DNA of 64,000 nt from the NCBI GenBank assembly GCA_029641185.1, contig JAPWGK010000009.1, forward strand, positions 12,501-76,500. Direction: 5' to 3'. A model generated the notes under the pieces. It was not told where the DNA came from. It ran no database searches and saw only the letters and a list, made by a program, of their open reading frames with translations. Below, in pieces: positions 24,535-37,765 of the stretch (the first letter of the stretch is position 1; every line of letters begins with the position of its first letter). The stretch comes from Pseudofabraea citricarpa. Taxonomy: Eukaryota > Ascomycota > Leotiomycetes > Helotiales > Dermateaceae. A program made the position numbers and the translations under genes.

Positions 24535-27480
24535 ACGTTAATAAAATGTTTAATACGTTAGATTATATAACCAATTACTGTTACTTAAACTATACTGTCG
24601 TTAGTCGAGGGCGTCTTACCAGGAGCTCAGCGTCATTTTAAGATTAGCTTTCTTGAATCTAAGCAACGATCAAATAGACGAGCTGAATATAAACCAGGTA
24701 TTTCCTCTATGTTTAGAAAATAGATGGATATGCTGATACTCTTGAGAGAAACACTAAATATAGCGGCCGTGGCTTATGGGCAGATGCTTATTATCTCACA
24801 GCGAACTAAGATCTGTAATATCTCATAGTTTTGGTTACCGTCGAGCCGTCGCAACGCCAAGGGTCGAGACGGAATATTACTCAATAAATTGAATGACTTC
24901 CACAGCTCATTTATACACTAACAAGATATAATATTTAAAATCATCTTTAACTCTCCAAGTTGACTGTTATCAAGATAAGGTTAATAATTGCATCACCTCG
25001 CTTCACATTAATTAGGTTGTTGGAGTTTTTATTATAATCTCATCTCATTCATTCCAAATTAGTTACAAGCATTAACTGACCAGAGTTATTAATTTATGGA
25101 GGAGCCTACGTAAGCCCTAATTTTAGTCACGGCTTCCGTTTTAGTGGCTAATAAAACGGGGTTAAACGCATATTTTGCAGTGATATGCGAGGGAAGTAAT
25201 CTAGCGAGCCTTGAAGTTCATTCTCCTATCATTTAGATAGCGATACCACGTTTTACATGCTATTAAGACGCGCATCTTATCCTTCTGTGAAACCATCTAT
25301 GTTTTCCAAAATTGTTTCCGAGGAATAAAGCGAATTAGCACGGTACCTCAGACTACCGAACACGGTAAGCGAGGCACGGTCCTGAATCCCTCTCACGTCA
25401 TGCAATATGTTATAGATGGCAGCTGCTTGGTAACAAGTACCAGGGAATTCGATCATAGTAACTAAGAGCAAGCTAAAAAATAGTCCACTTCTAGTACTAG
25501 GCTTGCTGGACAGAACATCGTACACAGATCTTCCCCCCTTTTGCTTTAAACTTTGATAATCTTCAGATTTAAAGGTTCCTTGTATTGAAATATAATTTTC
25601 GTCTTGAGAAACCAACGACTATTATTCCTGTTGTTCCGGTTAATACTGAAAGCTTCATTAATAGTTGATTGTCACTCTTCTACTGATCTTAAGTGCCTTG
25701 ATAAAACCATCTACTTTGATAGTATCTCTAGCCCTGTTTTCCACGCCTTCATCCTAGATTGAGGGTTAATTCTCATGTAAGTATTAGCATGCAACCATGT
25801 ACATCCTTCAAAATACTTTGCAATAGTTCACAATGGGTGTGGTAGACGTGTTAGATGTAATTCGAGGTGTTAGATTATCTATTATAGAATGGCATTTAAA
25901 GTTTTTAGGCGGTCATCTACCTCGAAGTACTTTCGATAGTGATTGGACTAGGACTGAAAATATTAAGTATATAATTCCCGAATATAATAGATTTTCTTTG
26001 TGCCCTATAATTAATATCTTGTTATATTTTAACATTATTAGTATATAAGACTAACATTTGAAACTTTATACTAGTTTAAATTAGTATGATAAGATATTCA
26101 GGTGAACCAAACCTAGAGCGGTTATTTCTAGAAGGCTTCCTAACAAAGATATATTTATTTTATGCTATTGAATCGTCCTTATAAATAAGAATTTATAACT
26201 TCAATTAAGTTCGATTATATACTCTTTCTATTATTCTTATAAGTTACGAGTACTAAAATTCTTACTAAATGAGTGAGTGCCAAGTGTCTTCTCTTAAACA
26301 CCCTTAGGGGTATCTCCGTATATGAGCTGCAGACTTCTTATTGATCGCCCTTTAAATCACGGATAAGAATCCTTTTTTGACATAAAAACAATTTGACGGT
26401 GAAAATTTATCAAGATATAATCGTTTGGACAGCCGGACTGGGTTAGACTATAACGGTCATATCTCTCCAAGTCTTCTAAGAACATGATAAATATTACTCT
26501 TAAATCCTCGCACGCTTTATAAAATTGCCACGAAAGAACCTTAGTAACAAGTTAACGTCGTCCTAGTCACTTGATGCTGGAGTAACATTATACCGATTAA
26601 GTGCCGACGGAGAGCGACGGACTTTTACTTCTCCGACGAATTATCATTCAGTCGCTTATTTTCAGATTCCTACTAAGTATCTACTCGTTGATAGTATTAA
26701 TCAACCAAATATTATTATGCCTCACGTGCTAATAACCCGTAGTATTATTATTTGTATTATTATTAATAAGAAATGTTTATATTTACCTTTTAATTTAAAA
26801 ATCAAGCTTACGAATAAAAAGCTGGAAGGGATTCCGACATTGTATTCAACTTTATCAGCCTGAATTGTCAGTTTACATAAATATGGTAAAATATTTCGGA
26901 AAGGGTTCTCTAGATTATAAGCTTATTAATTTCCTCAGGTAACCGAATCAACGCCAAGAAAGGCCAAGATGGCTAAAGCGTCTGTAACTATAGCTGCCAG
27001 CACAGATATTTCGCGAGATTCGGGATGCCATGTTAGATATGCTCTATCTATTAATAGTGTTTGGGATTGCTCTAGTTGTAGGACAACCATTGAGGCTTAG
27101 ATTTTACCAGAGCTAGACCGCAGCTTTAAACTTTACCTTCACCTCTTGTTTAGAAGTAACACGTAATTTATCTAACTGTAGGACTGGGCATTTCAAGAGT
27201 ACCGCTTTCCGATGCTTTAAATTGAATGTTAGCATGATAACCTTGCGTCTTCATGAAAGTCCAGTACCTTTAAATTCACACATCCCATTTTTACTCACTC
27301 TTTAACTCTTAGCAACCATCCACACACACATCGTTTCCACTCATCGTTTCACTCCGAATTCAGATTCGCAAGACCGTGTATATTCATCCGGATTCTTTCA
27401 CTCGCGAGAGAAAGCTCAACTATATTTTTTTTATCTCCTTTTAACACAGGCTCAATCCCACACCACAGAAGCGAGTCGCC
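24535..27480. other. AT-rich, gene-poor block (RIP-like)
   Basis: Nearly 3 kb of AT-rich sequence with stops in all frames. A reverse frame at 25277-25615 is coding-like in parts but has no motif. No transposon ends, long repeats or terminal repeats were recognisable by eye. The last 200 bases are a CT-rich leader of the Ytp1-like gene, with CACACACA at about 27320. Confidence 0.5.
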
Positions 27481-29168
27481 ATGGCAGATATGGTAATGAA
27501 ACATCCCAATGTGACCTCAAGTTTTTCGCAGCATGAGGAGTTATCTTATCTTAATTATGGTGATAAATGGGCATTTATATGGATTCACATAGCACTAATG
27601 TCTATTGCATGGCCATTTGTGCTTCCAATCTGTAAGTAGTAATCATGATATTGCCGTAGACTAACATGTTGATATTCTCCAGTTGCCATGCTTCACTGTT
27701 CTGATTCACGCTATCATCCTGCAGCCTTGAGAACATTTGTTTTTCTGAATTTGGTTGCAGCAATATTTGGCGCAATCTATAGAAACACCACCCCGGACCT
27801 CTATAATAACAGCATTCATGAAAGGTGCGGATGGTTTCTGGTCATCATAAATAGTATCCATGCTATGTTACGCCAGATTATAGGTGCAAAAACCTCCAGG
27901 AAACCGCTAGAGCCCCTGCACACTCTCACAGATGATTCTACAGATGAATTGCTCAATGGAACCAACACTTATCACGAAGATCGCAATGACCATTCGGTGG
28001 AAACTTCTGCGACCAAGCGCTTAGCTATTAAAATCGACCTCTACTTTCGAGCACTTTTATCTAAAACTTGCTTATTCTGGATCTTATTTGTGATAGGAAT
28101 ATCGCAGATGTTAAGTGGAGTGGTAACACTCAGTCACATCTTTGTATGCCACTTGAAGTCCTACTAAAATATTACGCTAACCAGACTTTAGGTGGCAAAC
28201 CAGCTTGGAAATGGGTAAGAACTTTCCATACTTTTATTGTGCGAGATAGAATCTATCTGACTCATTATTAGGCTGGCGCACTTTATCAAAGGCGGCATAT
28301 TCGTCCTATGGGGAGTCATATCATGGGCACGCTATCTTGGTGGATTCGAAAGTTGGGGATGGTCTTGGAATGGCTCTTTCGATGACAGTGTGATAATCAG
28401 GACGACAAAATCCCAAAAACACCCAACGGCTGAATACGTTGAATGCTGGTTGATTTTTGTCTACGGCATCACCAATGTTTTCCTAGAACATCTCTCGGCA
28501 TGGGGCGGGGCGTGGACTGCTAACGACTTTGAACACACTGGTATTGCATTCATGTTTATCGGCTTTGGCTTGTGTGGTCTTCTCATGGAATCGCCTACGT
28601 TCATGGAATCGCTGTCAAGAAACCATACCAACAACTATGAAGAATTCGAAGTAAATTCGTCATCAAACGTTGGAGCACCTACCAAGCTAAAGTCTGTAAA
28701 TCCTTTTCCATCAATTCTGATATTTGTTCTCGGACTGGTTATGAGCCTCGGACAGCATCACCAAGCTTCTTCGTTATCGATGGCGATGCACTCACAGTGG
28801 GGATCATTGCTCTCTGCATTTTCTGTCGCTCGGTTTTGCACTTATCTTCGTATGGATAGTCCTCAAAAGTCATACGTCACTGCACGGCCAGTCACAGAAA
28901 TCGTGGCTTCGTTTTGTCTGTGCTGTGGAGGTTTGATATTCATGGCTAGTGTAAGTTCTTCCCGCCGCTTACTTTGCTAAATATTTGATAAATGTACCCA
29001 TGAAAAAACCATTGCTTACCTTTTGCAACATAGAACAGAGATACTGTCGCAGCCATTGAGGCTTTGGATATAACACCCGGTGTTGTTTTCATCTCCGGTG
29101 TTGGGGTGACTGCCTTGGCATTAGCTTGGGAGATGATACTTTTTGGGCTGAGGGGTTATAGTAAATAA
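27481..29168 (+). CDS. Ytp1-like integral membrane protein
   Basis: Five exons (27481-27631, 27683-28143, 28192-28214, 28272-28950, 29034-29168) join in phase to 482 residues; the third is only 23 nt. The protein has an N-terminal membrane part (YGDKWAFIWIHIALM, cf. DUF2427) and the C-terminal Ytp1 part, with GLAHFIKGGIFVLWG, ARYLGGFESWGWSWN, WLIFVYGITNVFLEHL and FMFIGFGLCGLL. Family members are fungal multi-pass proteins with cytochrome-b561-like topology whose function is poorly defined. It has about ten hydrophobic segments and a hydrophilic loop near residues 110-160. There is no clear signal peptide ahead of the first helix, whereas many relatives have one. It is an intact gene standing alone inside an AT-rich block. 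Confidence 0.82.
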
Positions 29169-32100
29169 GTAAAACCCTGAACAATTTCCAAGGCATAATT
29201 ACTTGCCCCACCTTTTAGGGTAAAAGAGTAATGATTGTCACAAATTCCGATTATAGATCGGTTAGTTATTATAAATTTCACCTCGTGCATTTATATGGTT
29301 TCTTCTTTTTGTTTGTAGATCAATATAGAATACCTTCCCTGTTTCTAATTAATAAACTTGTCTGTTTTCTCTCTCTTCTATTTGATATTTGAACGATTGG
29401 CGAGTAAGAGAAATAAATGGTGATCTTTTAATCCAACTATAGAAAAGGCGATCTCAAGCTCCCTATCAGTATCGTTCCAGCGCATCATCATAGAATAGTA
29501 TATTACCACGAGAGAGGCAAAGTATAAGCATAAATCCCGATATATCCTGCCTTTAGGTATATCTATAAAACACACTCTCTGTTCCTCCTTAGGGTTGTTT
29601 CAATGGGAGCTAGTAATATCCTGTCTTCGGTAGCCAAAAAGGATCAAGGAAACCAATTTGAATTCACTCTACGAGCCTCATCCTTCCATTTAAACTCAAA
29701 GTAGAGTCTGTTCGTCCGTATCAGGAGGAGTGGACAAATATATCGAAGCCAGACGCGACATGGCTACCCCATATCGTTTACGAATACGCATCTCGCTAAA
29801 TTTAGAAGCATGATCGGGGGGTTTCTCAAGAGCCGACCCCGTACCCCATCTCGCACATCATCAAGAACCGCACACTACTACTCTCGTACAGACAACCCTG
29901 AGAACAATAGCGTGGTACGTATGGCAGTGTCGTCAGCGTTTGTCTTGTTTCGCACGCCAAGTCTTGATACTAGATAACTCAAACTTCTAGAATTGTCACA
30001 TTTTTCGGCGGCGGTTAGTTGAATATTTTCTTCCGTGATATAATGAAATATCCCTTCAAATACATCTCTGTAAATTCCTACAGATTGATGACTCGGACCT
30101 CATATTTACCGTATCATCTAGTTGACAGCAAAGCATTATATCCCCAGTTCTGTCTATCGTATCTCGTGCTTTCTCATAGTTCATTGGAGTCCGTACCGAA
30201 AACTGCAAGTGCAGATATTTATTCCTTCTTGTAATTCCAGCTAAGTCTATACCTCTTAGCCTAATTTTGGTTGCGGATTGAAGGCGCCGTTCGTTCAAAG
30301 CTTTTGTTGCTGATAACTTGGTCAGGCTGAATTGACGTTGTTGACAGCCTGACAGGGTTAGAACAAAGTAAATTCGGGGGCTTCCCATTAATTGTAATCA
30401 GCCCACTATGCTAAGAGCCATTAAACATATATTACGGTTTGCCGAACCAGAGTGATTGTTAGTAGCTTCGTGTCTCCCTAACTATGTATCAAATGGGACT
30501 GGCGTCGAAAGATAGCTCGGCGCTATAATCGTGGGCTGTGTTGTGCTTGATTGATTACGGGTGCATATGGTTAGCAACGTCATGTACACAATCAAGTCCC
30601 TCAATACAACTCACTAACCCAGACTAATAGTATTATTTGTGGCATTGTGATTTGGGCTTACCGTGGCGAGCGACTATATATGAGGGCAGATGGTCGACAG
30701 TCTGGGCACAATAAACTATTTGCTAGCAAACTGGTAAGCTTAGTAATAACACTTTAGTAATGTATTTAACATCACATAAAAACAACTGCAGATTAGGAGG
30801 ATATATCATAACTTCCAAGTCTAGAAGGTGGAGTGTGCTTAATCCAATATTTCACCCCAACTGGACCAGATGGACTGAGCTGTTAAATAGAATGGATATA
30901 CTATTTATACTTGATATATCGCGTGTGAAGACAATCATTTGTTTTTCATGTGGATCCAAAAACTCATATTAGCCTCCAGGTCTCTTGGGTTTGAGGGGGA
31001 AATCCCTTGGAAATATATCCTGGGATATTCGTTAGCAGCGACTTACTCGGTCTGACTGAAGCAAACAGTCTTAGCCCAATTAATCTACTTCGAAGATTTT
31101 GCACTAAATTTGTAAATTGCTCCTCTATCTCTGCGGAACTAACCAAGTTACCTCGGTCAGATCAAATGCCCACAAGTGGTATAATTGATGTCGTGCCTTA
31201 ATCTTAAACTTGCTGCCTTTAGAGAATAGCCACGTCCCTTGTGATATCTATCAAATTAGCTTGCTACATTTCTAAACGGTGTCTGAAGCTCTTCTACGGT
31301 ATATTTCAGGTAGTACATAGATTTGGATCAAGAGATAGGGAAAATTATGCTCGGAGTCTGAGGCTAGACATAAGTCAGCAGGAATAATATTATTATATAT
31401 CAGAATATATGAGAAACCATTTTATCTCAAGTGAAAACATGATATAAATGAGAGGTTAATTGCTGAGAAAATTAGTCTAGAGTTGTACTTTGAAAGCTGA
31501 TCTTACCTAGACCAATTTATGTCAAGCGTCGTGCTATTTTGAATATAATCCAATTCTGGCTTTGATTCCCAGCTTGATAAGCGAATCCCGATAATCTTGC
31601 TATCCTAAATACTTGTCATCCGCATCATACTCCGTAAAAAAAAATAGCTATAATAAAGAACAAAACTCTACTATTGCTGGTTGAACTACATCATCGAATC
31701 TAGGTCTTTTATCATATAAGAGAGAAAAATCAGCAAACTGGTTTGTGGCGGCCACGTTTAAGCGAGACCGATCATAGGTACGAGCAGACCTGCTTAGCAA
31801 TACTCCACACATGTAGAGTTATAGCGTCAATAATCTCAACTCACAGTGCTTACCTACCGCTAGCCTAAGATAAGTTGTTCGAACTCGTAACGTAAAGTTT
31901 TCACATGCGGAGCTTTAAGTCTAGGCCAGATCAAGCCATCAAGATATTTTGTAATAATTATGTGGCTATAGAGTTAGAGCTTGATAGTGTTTTGTTATCA
32001 ACTGATATAACCGCTCTTTGTCAAATTTATTGACGACGATATATCTCAGTTTAAGCTAAGCTAAAGCAAGATGATAGACCTACTATTATACTTCCACCAG

Positions 32101-33211
32101 CTCTTGTATTAATAAGTAGTAGTGCTTCTATTATATTACACTTACCAAGAATAAATACCTGGGTAACATGATCTTCATTCGGGAAGTTATAGAGTTTGAT
32201 ATTTAAGATAATATATCAGTTTTCTTTTTTAATTAAGCCTAAAGCCTAATCGTATATATGCTATCAAAGAATATCTTTTCCGATCTCGTGCATAAGCTTA
32301 TCAATTAAATACATTTCTCTCAGGTTAGATCAGACTTTAGCTCAAGTTTATACTTGCTAAAAGAATGTAAATATACAATAATACTTGAGTCTATTATATA
32401 GCAATGAATACTAGCTGGCATTTGAATTATTAGTAATACAGCTTTTGAAGCTGGCATATAATAAGGAAACGAACAAAGAACCGTAGAAAATATATAATAT
32501 ACTCACTTGTACCACCTCTATCCCTTAAGAGTTTTGTTAGTGCTAATGGCCTCGCTACCCATTTCTCGAATACTATGAAAATCACCCTAAAAAGCTTTAC
32601 TAGACTTCCTAGGGAACTTGTCATGTGTAGCTAGCGTAAGCAAAAGCATCACGATTGGAAAATCTGCTGAGAGGTACCTTGTCTATAGTGTGAGGTTGGT
32701 GTAAATAGTTTGCTACTAACGAATTTAATTTATTTCTATTCAAACAGGCAATCTCCTCATCTCTTCAGATAGAATCACAATTCAGTCTTCCGAAATCAAA
32801 TTAACGTCTCCGGAGAAATTGCCGAGCGATGCAAGAGTACGCCTTACGCCTTAGCTCTACACACCGCACATCGCACGCCCTACGCCCTATATATCAGGGA
32901 TTGTGACTCAGCCGCAGAACATAACTGGGTGGATGCATAGTAATAGGGCTTACACAGCAATCAAATAGGACTCCCAGGTTACACTTAGTCCTTGCGTTAT
33001 CTTTTCATCAGATAAATACTTATAATAGACATCGGTAATAAAACAGAAGAACTTCCTTGTATTAGCAACCCACGACTGCGACAAATACGGTTGATATCGA
33101 CGCCAATTTCTTATTGCAGCTGCTTTCTCACGCGTCGACTTTGAGCCTTTCTAGCAAAGGCACACCTTGGGCTGGAAATATTTCTCTATAGCGAAAAACC
33201 CCCGCATTCAT
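29169..33211. other. AT-rich, gene-poor block
   Basis: Four kilobases without a supportable gene. AT content is high throughout and frames are short and motif-free. No terminal repeats, reverse transcriptase or transposase motif was visible. The composition is that expected for ancient repeats destroyed by RIP. Confidence 0.5.
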
Positions 33212-34221
33212 ATGCTTAGCTTAGGAAGCATTGGGAATTTCACTGCCCATGCACTGGCTGATATTATACATCGGCCATCGATAACACTATTCAAAACGGA
33301 AACCGGATCTCACTGACGACAAGCGAAGGCGATATTACAAATCTCGTCAACTACGATTTCGAGGTTCTTCATTACCACAATTGGTACTCAGCATCCCCCA
33401 AACACCTCATTGGTGTAATAAAGCCCCCAGACCATCTCTTTCCAGCTACCGATGTAATTGAAAACTTGATTATTTGCGTCAAGGCCGCCCAAACTATCAA
33501 GGCTCTCTCGCCTCTGAGGTGCAGACTAACAGAAAACTCCACAGTGCTATTTCTTCAAAACGGCTCAGGAATGATCGAGACCTTCAAGCAACATATATTT
33601 ATGGATTCTCGGACACAACCAAATTTTATCACAAAAACTATATCTCATGGTATTAAGCTTAACGCGCCTTTTAGTATTATATATACTAAATTTTCCGCCA
33701 CGTCTTTAGGCCTAGTTCCTTCTGCGAATGACATGAAGGGAGTCAAGTTAGCTTATATTTATTAAATGCGCTACCTTTAGTACCAAGGTTCAATGCCACT
33801 TCATACTGTTTCAACGGCCTCTTCCAAATTCAATTAGAAAAGCTTACATTAAACGTCTTCTGTAATCCCTTATAGGCTCTGAAATATGCGCAGAATAAGT
33901 TTTGTTGCCATTCCAGAGACACGCAAGAGTTTTCTTTCGGAAATCTCAAAAGTGACTCTGGCACTCCCGGAGCTTCAGGTTGTACCTGAAGTCTATGGAA
34001 GGTTGTTTGTTAAATAACTGGAGGATACTGTGAATAAAACCATCACTAAAACTGCCGAGACGACTTGTTCGGTGGTCTAGGACATGAGGGCTGGGAGAGA
34101 GACTAAGATCTAATTTATCAATAGGTATTGGTTAGGAAAAGGTAGGGAGCTCGGTACAGCGACGCCACTTAATGACAGTCTAGTAGAGCAGATTACGAAG
34201 AGATTCAAAAACAAGGAATAA
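33212..34221 (+). pseudogene. Ketopantoate reductase (PanE/ApbA-like) pseudogene
   Basis: From ATG 33212 the text LSLGSIGNFTAHALADI gives the NADP-binding glycine motif (GxxGxxxA). Then comes VIENLIICVKAAQTIKALSP (33450), STVLFLQNGSGMIE (33540) and a segment with TISHGIKLNAPFS (33640). The C-terminal domain follows as LEKLTLNVFCNPL and, near the end, DMRAGRETKI and LGKGRELGTATPLNDSL. The frame is broken by a shift between about 33310 and 33420 and by stops, for example TAG and TAA inside the 34080-34115 stretch and TAA near 33764. Intact relatives reduce 2-dehydropantoate with NADPH in pantothenate synthesis, though fungi carry extra paralogues of unknown substrate; this one cannot work. It sits in an AT-rich block, so RIP is the likely cause. 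Confidence 0.8.
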
Positions 34222-35316
34222 TTTATAATAGTCAAATACCGGCCACAAATGATACCATTTAATATCTACGCACCTCTAGAATTTCGCAAGGTCGTGTATC
34301 CGTTGCCCGAGTAGGATTCCCTCCATGACTAGTTTTAACCTCGAACTAGTTTAGGATTCCATTGAAGTCAGTTCGTCCCCTAATGCCAAATACCTTTCAT
34401 CTCAACTTTTGACACGCTTGACACCTTACAGTAGCAAGACATGTCCCATCGTCTGTCGTCCCTCGGGGCATTCACATCCGGCGTAGAAAAATCCAAACCA
34501 AATTCTGTGGCGCGTTTCCCCCCAGGGATAGTCCTCTGAGCTATTTCCTCTGTGCGCATTTTTAAATGCAAAGGTAAGTAGAATAATTTGACCTTTTTTT
34601 AACATGTAATGCAATTCTAAGATCATGTTAGGAAGGCCTCGAGCCCGCGTGTATACACTTATCTGTCGTAAAATTTACTAGTAGCTGTACGCTAATTCCA
34701 CTTTTTAAAGCTCTTTGTTCTAGCTTTCTTAACGTTAGTAAAGAGTATATTCCAAACTGAATCTCGCAAGGATTCTCTAAGCGGGCTTCGGGGCATAATT
34801 TGGCCGTCAACTTAAGCAAGTTAATCCGTTTACTGATTTAAGCAAAATGCTAATCTTTTGTTCCGATCGAGCCTGTGAAGAAGCTTTCAGGTATAGTATT
34901 ACATCTAATTACGAAACGATTTCAAACTAGCTTTATCTAAGTAGTTTTAATAGGAGTTTCAGCGTGCAAACTGATATAGGCGAACTCCGGCATAATATCG
35001 CTTACATTAACATCCGGTCAAATCATCTGAAGATGTTCTAGCGAGTATTGTTTTGAAGCTGTAACATGCTCTGCCAAATTCTAGGTTAAACCATGCTCAA
35101 CCGACAGGTAGTCTCTTAGCTACTAATATCGAAGTTTTACTTCCTTCTAAGTTTTCTAGTTGCAATTCATCGTGTCTAAACTTTTTCTCGGAAGCGGATA
35201 AGATCTGACGTTCACCCCTTAAATCTTTTCTCTGGCTATCACAATTTTAAAGATGGAACTTACGTTACTAAACGAAAGCATGCAAAACTCTACTATAACC
35301 CTTGGTTGCAATCTTG
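34222..35316. other. AT-rich spacer with one small protein-like remnant
   Basis: Mostly eroded. On the reverse strand at about 34435-34565 the text SEDYPWGETRHRIWFGFFYA followed by GCECPEGRQTMGHVL reads like a real protein piece, but has no flanking exons and I do not know its family. The last 60 bases are the leader of the receptor gene. Confidence 0.35.
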
Positions 35317-36762
35317 ATGATCCAAACCTCGTGCCTGGTCACAATTCCTGTCCTATTCCCTATCGCCATCGAAACACGAATCTCGCTATTATATGCATTT
35401 GCAATGCTTTTAGTAGTAGGTTTATTCTCCGCCGTCCTTGGATTTTGCTTTCTTTCTTAACTTTGGACGACTTCAGTCTTAATCTATCGTACTAATATTT
35501 AATTTTACAGTTATTCTTATGATTTGGCGAATTTTCTATCGTGGTCGAATTCTAAAGAAGTTTGCTCCTGACGACCAGTGGATTATGGCAGCACTTGTAT
35601 GAACCCCTTTCTCAATAACCTCTCTTTTGAAACACGCGGTGTGATACCTATGAGTAATGCTTACTCATGAACCCAACAGGTGTTACTTATATTTCCATTC
35701 ACAGTAGCTCAGCTCGGTTGCATTGCCTATGGTGCAGGTCTTCATTATGAAAATTACGAAGAGGGATGGGACATATATCAATGGCAAGTATGTATATCGC
35801 AACTGATATGTTTTAGCCTATGCTGATATCGTATATAGTTTAATAGGGGTTTCTTTGGCTATTTTCTTGTTGCCTCACTTATCAAGATCTCCGTGTGTCA
35901 CTTCTTATATAATATTGGTAAGTTATATTCCTCATATAAGATTAACATTTTGATCTGATTATAAGACACGTAAAAGTCCACATGGTTTTCAAACGCCTTC
36001 GATGGGGCATTGTTATTCTTGGGATCGTGTCTTTAGCTTCGGGAGTAATGTCTAGCATCGTATGGGTATTTGGATGCAGTCCATTCCTCTCAAACTTTTC
36101 ATTGGATGTTGAAGTTAGTTTTTGCGCAAACGTTGATATACTAAGATGGGGTAAGTATGTCCCTCATGGGGTCATGAAACAAACTTACGTTGCTTAAACT
36201 AGTATTCTCCGGTACAAGCATACTGGTTGACCTTGGTATAATGTCGATTGCATTTATAATAGTGCAGCAGGTCAGAATAGAAGAATATAAAAAGCGGATT
36301 CTGAAGTTGGTTTTTGCTGCCAATCTTTTGGGGACTACTGCATGGTAAGTAATTATACTTGCAATTTTTATCGCAACAACTAATACCGAACTAGTGCAGC
36401 AGGAATCTATGGTATATGGTTAGATAGTGATGTGTCATCAGATGACTTTCCTTACCACGAGATCACCTATATGATGACTACCTCCGTCGAGATATTTATG
36501 TACACTCTTGGAGCAACATTCCCTAGTAAGAAAATCATTTATTCACATCGAAATTAAGACAAAAGCTAACTGCATAGTTCTATCAAAAAAACTCATAGAA
36601 GTTTCCGGCTCTAAGACATCAGTCACCTCTTCAAAAGATAGCGATTTGGGGAAGTCTTGGACTCACGAATCATCAAGCGCTAAATTATATTTTAACAACA
36701 CAGAACGTGCGCATATGAGAAAAAATAGTTACGTTGTTATCGAAAAGGAACTAATAATATAA
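35317..36762 (+). CDS. Seven-helix rhodopsin-like (PTH11-type) membrane protein
   Basis: Eight exons (35317-35419, 35511-35596, 35680-35787, 35839-35917, 35977-36150, 36203-36344, 36395-36525, 36578-36762) keep phase throughout and give 335 residues. Seven hydrophobic helices are visible: LYAFAMLLVVVILMIW, WIMAALVLLIFPFTVAQLGC, YFLVASLIKISVCHFLY, GIVILGIVSLASGVMSS, ILVDLGIMSIAFIIVQQV, LVFAANLLGTTACAAGI, and MTTSVEIFMYTLGA. The loop FAPDDQW after the first helix and the Ser/Thr-rich cytosolic tail match the fungal rhodopsin-domain family of PTH11-like proteins, several of which sense surfaces or host cues. Ligand unknown. The first donor (GTTTAT) is weak and an upstream ATG in another frame at 35253 leaves the exact N-terminus open. 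Otherwise the gene is intact. Confidence 0.76.
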
Positions 36763-37765
36763 AGAATTGGTTGAAAGAACCAACGTATTTAGTTTAAGGG
36801 TGTCCCAATAGTTGTAAGATAACGCAATTAAACTACAAGTTCGATAAGATTATATTTTCTGCCTCTTCCATGAATCTAACGGAAAATAGTATTTAGGTCG
36901 ATGGTAATTGGCAAGTTTAAAGTGCTCTAAAAGATAAATTTCGGTTTCTGTTCGTCACCTGCCTCCCGAGTTGCTCCAAAAAGATCATCTGCAAGGGGTC
37001 CTGCTAGCACAGGTAGGCATGACCAAAGCCTTTCAAAAGTTGGGAGTTGATTTAATACAATTTCCTTGTAATTTTCAATATTAATCCAAGTAGTATACTC
37101 TGAAGCCAGCAATACCGTTGGTGATTAAGAATAGGAGCCTACTATAATATAAAGACTAGAATATTATATCCTTAGCAGCGACCTCGACTATTCTATTCCC
37201 TTTAAGCTATTTGGTGCTCTGTCATCGGGCAGTAGTGATAGCAGGCTATTTAGCATATCAATTCTATCAGGGGACATGAGTTATTTAGAGATTATTGAAT
37301 TTGCGGTCAAAATCCTGGCGATATCCTAGCGATATCTTCGGGACTTGACCCTACCATAGAAGTTGCGGAAGTTTGAAGGGTCTTGAAAAAGTAAAGAATC
37401 CCGTATATTGCTAGTTCTAACCTGACAGGCTATGCAGCCCAACCACGTCCACATTTAATTTTCCTCTAATATAAAAAGCTAGAGCCTCGAAGCCTTGGCA
37501 TAGAGTCTAAGGTTAGAACATAAGAGTTTTAAAAAGAAGTGATGGATTTAGATTGTTACTGTAATTCAAAATAACAGATTTTGTTTTCTCTTAACTGATC
37601 AGTATATAGCATGTTCTCATTCTGCGTTTATTCTTTGACAAATCAGTCCCACTCTAAGCAGATCTATCACATGACCAAATTATTGCTAGACCATGCTGTT
37701 TACCCAACATAGACAAATCTCTACACTGGGGTTCTTCCTTGATATCCACCTCTCAGCTGAAGTTA
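36763..37765. other. AT-rich spacer
   Basis: No gene supported. A reverse frame at 36927-37112 is short and motif-free. The last part is the 3' flank of the beta-galactosidase gene. Confidence 0.4.

Noticed and set aside
25277..25615. Reverse frame of 112 codons in the AT-rich block
   Set aside because: No motif, no neighbouring exon, surrounded by eroded sequence.
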